Assembly: GCA_905234995.1 (NCBI GenBank)
Contig: CAJOJV010000009.1
Location: forward strand, 1-44,114
DNA length: 44,114 nucleotides
Reading direction: 5' to 3'
From: an uncultured Eubacterium sp.
Lineage (GTDB): Bacteria; Bacillota; Clostridia; Oscillospirales; Acutalibacteraceae
Positions 41,833-44,114 of the stretch are shown here, piece by piece. The position numbers and the translations under genes are program-made. The notes under the pieces were generated by a model. It was not told the DNA's origin, made no database searches, and saw nothing but the letters and a program-made list of their open reading frames with translations. Numbering within the stretch: position 1 is the first letter of the stretch; each line of letters opens with the position of its first letter.

Positions 41833-43668
41833 ATGGCAGGAAAGTTTGAAATCACAAATGCGGCTGACGGCTCTTTCTCCTTTGAATTCAAGGATGGGGA
41901 AAAGGTTTATGCTTCATCTCCCGTTTTTGAAAAAGAGGATGATTGCAAAAGGGGAGTTAAGGCAGTTAAGAAAAACAGCCGGATGAAAGTGCAGAATGCG
42001 CTTCAGAATGATGAGGAAAAAACCAATCCCAAATTCCTCGTTGAGGCTGACGGCGAAAAAATTAAATATACCTTATTCCTGCAGACCGGCGCGGTTGCCT
42101 GCACGGGCAGCGCGGAAACGGAGCAGGAGGCGCTGGATAATATTGCCTTCATCGGCAATAATGCAAACGCCGCTCCAATGGCTGTGGCAGAGGTTGTGCT
42201 TTCTGAAAATGAGCTCAAGCAAATCAGAATTGATAAGCTGCGCGAGCTTCAGAAGCAGGGCAGGGACCCGTTTGAAATCACCACCGCAACCCAGACTCAC
42301 AAGAGCGATGAAATCAAGAATAATTTTGAAGCGCTTGAAAATTCAGAGGTTGATATCTGCGGCAGAATTATGAGCCGCCGCGATATGGGCAAGGCAAACT
42401 TTATCGATGTTCAGGACAGAAACGGCAGAATTCAGGTTTACGTCCGCATGAATGACGTCGGTGAGGAAGCCTTTGCAGAATTCAAAAAGTGGGATATCGG
42501 AGATATCGTTGAGGTGCACGGCTTCGTTTTCAAAACCCGTATGGGCGAGATTTCAGTGCACGCACAGCAGCTTCGCCTGCTTTCAAAATCTCTTCTTCCG
42601 CTGCCTGAAAAATTCCACGGCTTAACCGATACGGATACGAGATACAGAAAGCGCTATCTTGATATGATAATGAATCCCGACGTTAAGGATACATTCATTA
42701 AGCGCTCAAAGATTATCAGCTCAATCAGAAGCTATCTTGATAACCTCGGCTTTATAGAGGTTGAAACTCCGATTTTAAACACAATTGCGGGCGGCGCGGC
42801 GGCAAGGCCGTTCATCACTCATCACAATACGCTTGATATGGATATGTATCTCCGTATTGCAACGGAGCTTTATCTTAAAAGGCTTATCGTCGGCGGTATG
42901 GAAAGAGTGTATGAGATTGGCAGAAACTTCCGCAACGAGGGTATGGATGTTCGCCATAATCCTGAATTCACCTGCATTGAGCTTTATCAGGCATTCACTG
43001 ATTATCACGGTATGATGGATATTGCGGAAAATATTATCCGCAATGCCGCAACCGAGGTGTGCGATAGCCTGCATATAACCTTTAACGGCACTGAGATTGA
43101 CCTTGAAACCCCGTTTGCAAGGCTCACAATGGTTGAGGCTGTTAAGCAGTTTTCGGGCATTGATTTTGCCGAGTTTATGGGCGATAACGAAAAGGCTGTT
43201 GCCCTTGCAAAGGAAAAGGAAATCGAGGTTGCACCCGGTAAGGAAACCTGGGGCGACGTGCTCAATTCCTTCTTTGAGGAGTTCGTTGAGGAAAACCTCA
43301 TTCAGCCAACCTTTATTATGGATTATCCCGTTGAGGTTTCTCCGCTTACTAAGAGAAAGCCGGATTGCCCTGCGCTTACAGAGCGCTTTGAGCTGTTTAT
43401 CCTCGGCGGTGAATACGGCAATGCTTATTCCGAGCTTAACGACCCGATAGACCAGATGGGCAGGTTTGAGGCTCAGATGAAGCTGCGTGAGGCGGGCGAC
43501 GACGAGGCTAATATGATAGACCATGATTTCGTTACCGCGCTTGAATACGGTATGCCTCCCACGGGCGGTCTCGGCATCGGCATAGACCGCTTGGTTATGC
43601 TTCTCACGGATAGCTATTCCATCCGCGACGTCTTATTGTTCCCGACAATGAAACCATTAAATAACTAA
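41833..43668 (+). CDS. lysS: Lysyl-tRNA synthetase (class II) with N-terminal DUF1508/YegP-like region
   Basis: A 611-residue protein, about 110 residues longer than usual. Residues 3-51 ([20 protein letters not shown], then [14 protein letters not shown]) and about 66-115 ([19 protein letters not shown], then [13 protein letters not shown]) resemble two DUF1508/YegP repeats. Normal LysRS begins near residue 116: helical start with [19 protein letters not shown]-fold (about 170-265), class II motif 1 [22 protein letters not shown], quoted only in part here, motif 2 with [16 protein letters not shown], and motif 3 [12 protein letters not shown]. It charges tRNA-Lys in the cytoplasm. The start at 41833 has AGAGGTT 6 bases upstream; the internal ATG at 42178 has no ribosome-binding site. 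Confidence 0.95.
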   Translation: MAGKFEITNAADGSFSFEFKDGEKVYASSPVFEKEDDCKRGVKAVKKNSRMKVQNALQNDEEKTNPKFLVEADGEKIKYTLFLQTGAVACTGSAETEQEALDNIAFIGNNANAAPMAVAEVVLSENELKQIRIDKLRELQKQGRDPFEITTATQTHKSDEIKNNFEALENSEVDICGRIMSRRDMGKANFIDVQDRNGRIQVYVRMNDVGEEAFAEFKKWDIGDIVEVHGFVFKTRMGEISVHAQQLRLLSKSLLPLPEKFHGLTDTDTRYRKRYLDMIMNPDVKDTFIKRSKIISSIRSYLDNLGFIEVETPILNTIAGGAAARPFITHHNTLDMDMYLRIATELYLKRLIVGGMERVYEIGRNFRNEGMDVRHNPEFTCIELYQAFTDYHGMMDIAENIIRNAATEVCDSLHITFNGTEIDLETPFARLTMVEAVKQFSGIDFAEFMGDNEKAVALAKEKEIEVAPGKETWGDVLNSFFEEFVEENLIQPTFIMDYPVEVSPLTKRKPDCPALTERFELFILGGEYGNAYSELNDPIDQMGRFEAQMKLREAGDDEANMIDHDFVTALEYGMPPTGGLGIGIDRLVMLLTDSYSIRDVLLFPTMKPLNN

Positions 43669-43686
43669 TTAGGAGATGTGTATATT

Positions 43687-44114
43687 ATGCGTTCAGATTT
43701 AATTAAAGAGGGGCCGTCACGCGCTCCACACCGTTCTCTCTTGCGAGCTCTCGGAATTGATGAACTCGAAATGAAAAGGCCGTTTGTCGCTGTTGTTAAT
43801 TCAAAAAGCGATTATATTCCCGGCCATATGCATCTTGATAAAATTGCAGAGCAGGTTAAGGCGGGTATTCGCAATGCAGGCGGCGTTCCGTTTGAGTTTA
43901 ACACCATCGGCGTTTGCGACGGTATTGCTATGAACCACAGGGGAATGAAATATTCTCTCTGCTCGCGTGAACTTATTGCGGATTCAATTGAGGTTATGCT
44001 CACTGCACATCCGCTTGATGCCGTTGTGTTCATTCCCAACTGCGATAAGATTGTTCCCGGTATGCTGCTTGCAGCCTGCAGGCTCAATCTGCCGTCAATC
44101 TTCATCAGCGGCGG
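43687..44114 (+). CDS. ilvD: Dihydroxy-acid dehydratase, 5' part (cut by window end)
   Basis: The first 142 codons of an open frame that runs off the window. It reads [20 protein letters not shown], then [20 protein letters not shown] and [17 protein letters not shown], the IlvD/Edd signatures. The Cys residues in GVCDGIA and PNCDKIVPG are iron-sulfur ligands. It converts dihydroxy-isovalerate and dihydroxy-methylvalerate to the keto acids of valine and isoleucine. Edd is excluded by the N-terminal [18 protein letters not shown] pattern of IlvD. RBS TTAGGAG. It lies 18 bases after lysS and may share its transcript. Confidence 0.95.
   Translation, partial: MRSDLIKEGPSRAPHRSLLRALGIDELEMKRPFVAVVNSKSDYIPGHMHLDKIAEQVKAGIRNAGGVPFEFNTIGVCDGIAMNHRGMKYSLCSRELIADSIEVMLTAHPLDAVVFIPNCDKIVPGMLLAACRLNLPSIFISG

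Noticed and set aside
42775..43524. 249-residue minus-strand reading frame
   Set aside because: Antisense to the LysRS catalytic domain; no start signal and no recognisable domain.

Overview
The window looks like chromosomal DNA of a low-to-moderate GC, anaerobic gut Firmicute of the Oscillospiraceae/Ruminococcaceae type. The basis is gene content: pyruvate:ferredoxin oxidoreductase, rubredoxin, SMR pairs, a UPF0735 ACT protein, BspA-type leucine-rich repeats, a dockerin-like EF-hand and an inositol catabolic set. Strong Shine-Dalgarno sequences, consensus sigma-A promoters and several families of short structured intergenic repeats also fit. The assignment is inference; no 16S gene is present.

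Layout. 1-1650 (+): a polyprenyl-phosphate glycosyltransferase and two SMR-type small membrane proteins, a likely lipid-linked sugar synthase plus flippase. 1695-6203 (-): a four-gene operon read hisC, 12-TM GPH/MFS-like transporter, membrane-anchored leucine-rich-repeat protein with an embedded rubredoxin-like domain, then free rubredoxin. 6357-8319 (+): rmuC and a methyltransferase. 8365-9959: a membrane-tethered XRE regulator facing a small 3-TM protein plus XRE repressor pair. 10112-10187 (-): tRNA-Arg(CCG) with an inverted copy of its own 3' end. 10297-14002: a membrane M28 peptidase, an acidic unknown (-), an aldose-1-epimerase-like protein and a membrane-anchored unknown. 14232-17771 (+): pyruvate:ferredoxin oxidoreductase. 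17911-24440 (+): a 2071-residue secreted protein with about eleven tandem modules, followed by a 98-residue secreted protein ending in a single dockerin-type repeat.

24484-28626 (-): an AT-rich orphan, then an operon of TSCPD protein, GH36-like glycosidase and signal peptidase I with a zinc ribbon. 28845-32983 (+): iolG, iolD and iolE, covering oxidation, dehydration and ring opening of inositol; iolB, iolC and iolJ are not here. 33317-35741 (+): a polar amino-acid ABC importer (binding lipoprotein, permease, ATPase). 35779-36993 (-): an AI-2E family permease. 37412-38122 (+): an AT-rich membrane-anchored unknown. 38300-41208 (+): UPF0735 ACT protein, homoserine dehydrogenase and aspartate kinase. 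41339-44114 (+): greA, a lysyl-tRNA synthetase with an extra N-terminal region resembling two DUF1508/YegP repeats, and the 5' part of ilvD, cut by the window end.

The most unusual items are the rubredoxin fold inside a surface-type LRR protein next to a stand-alone rubredoxin, the half-dockerin protein paired with the giant repeat protein, the DUF1508-LysRS fusion, an M28 peptidase whose catalytic domain is split by a membrane hairpin, and the palindrome at tRNA-Arg. No CRISPR array, transposase, phage gene or replication origin was found.
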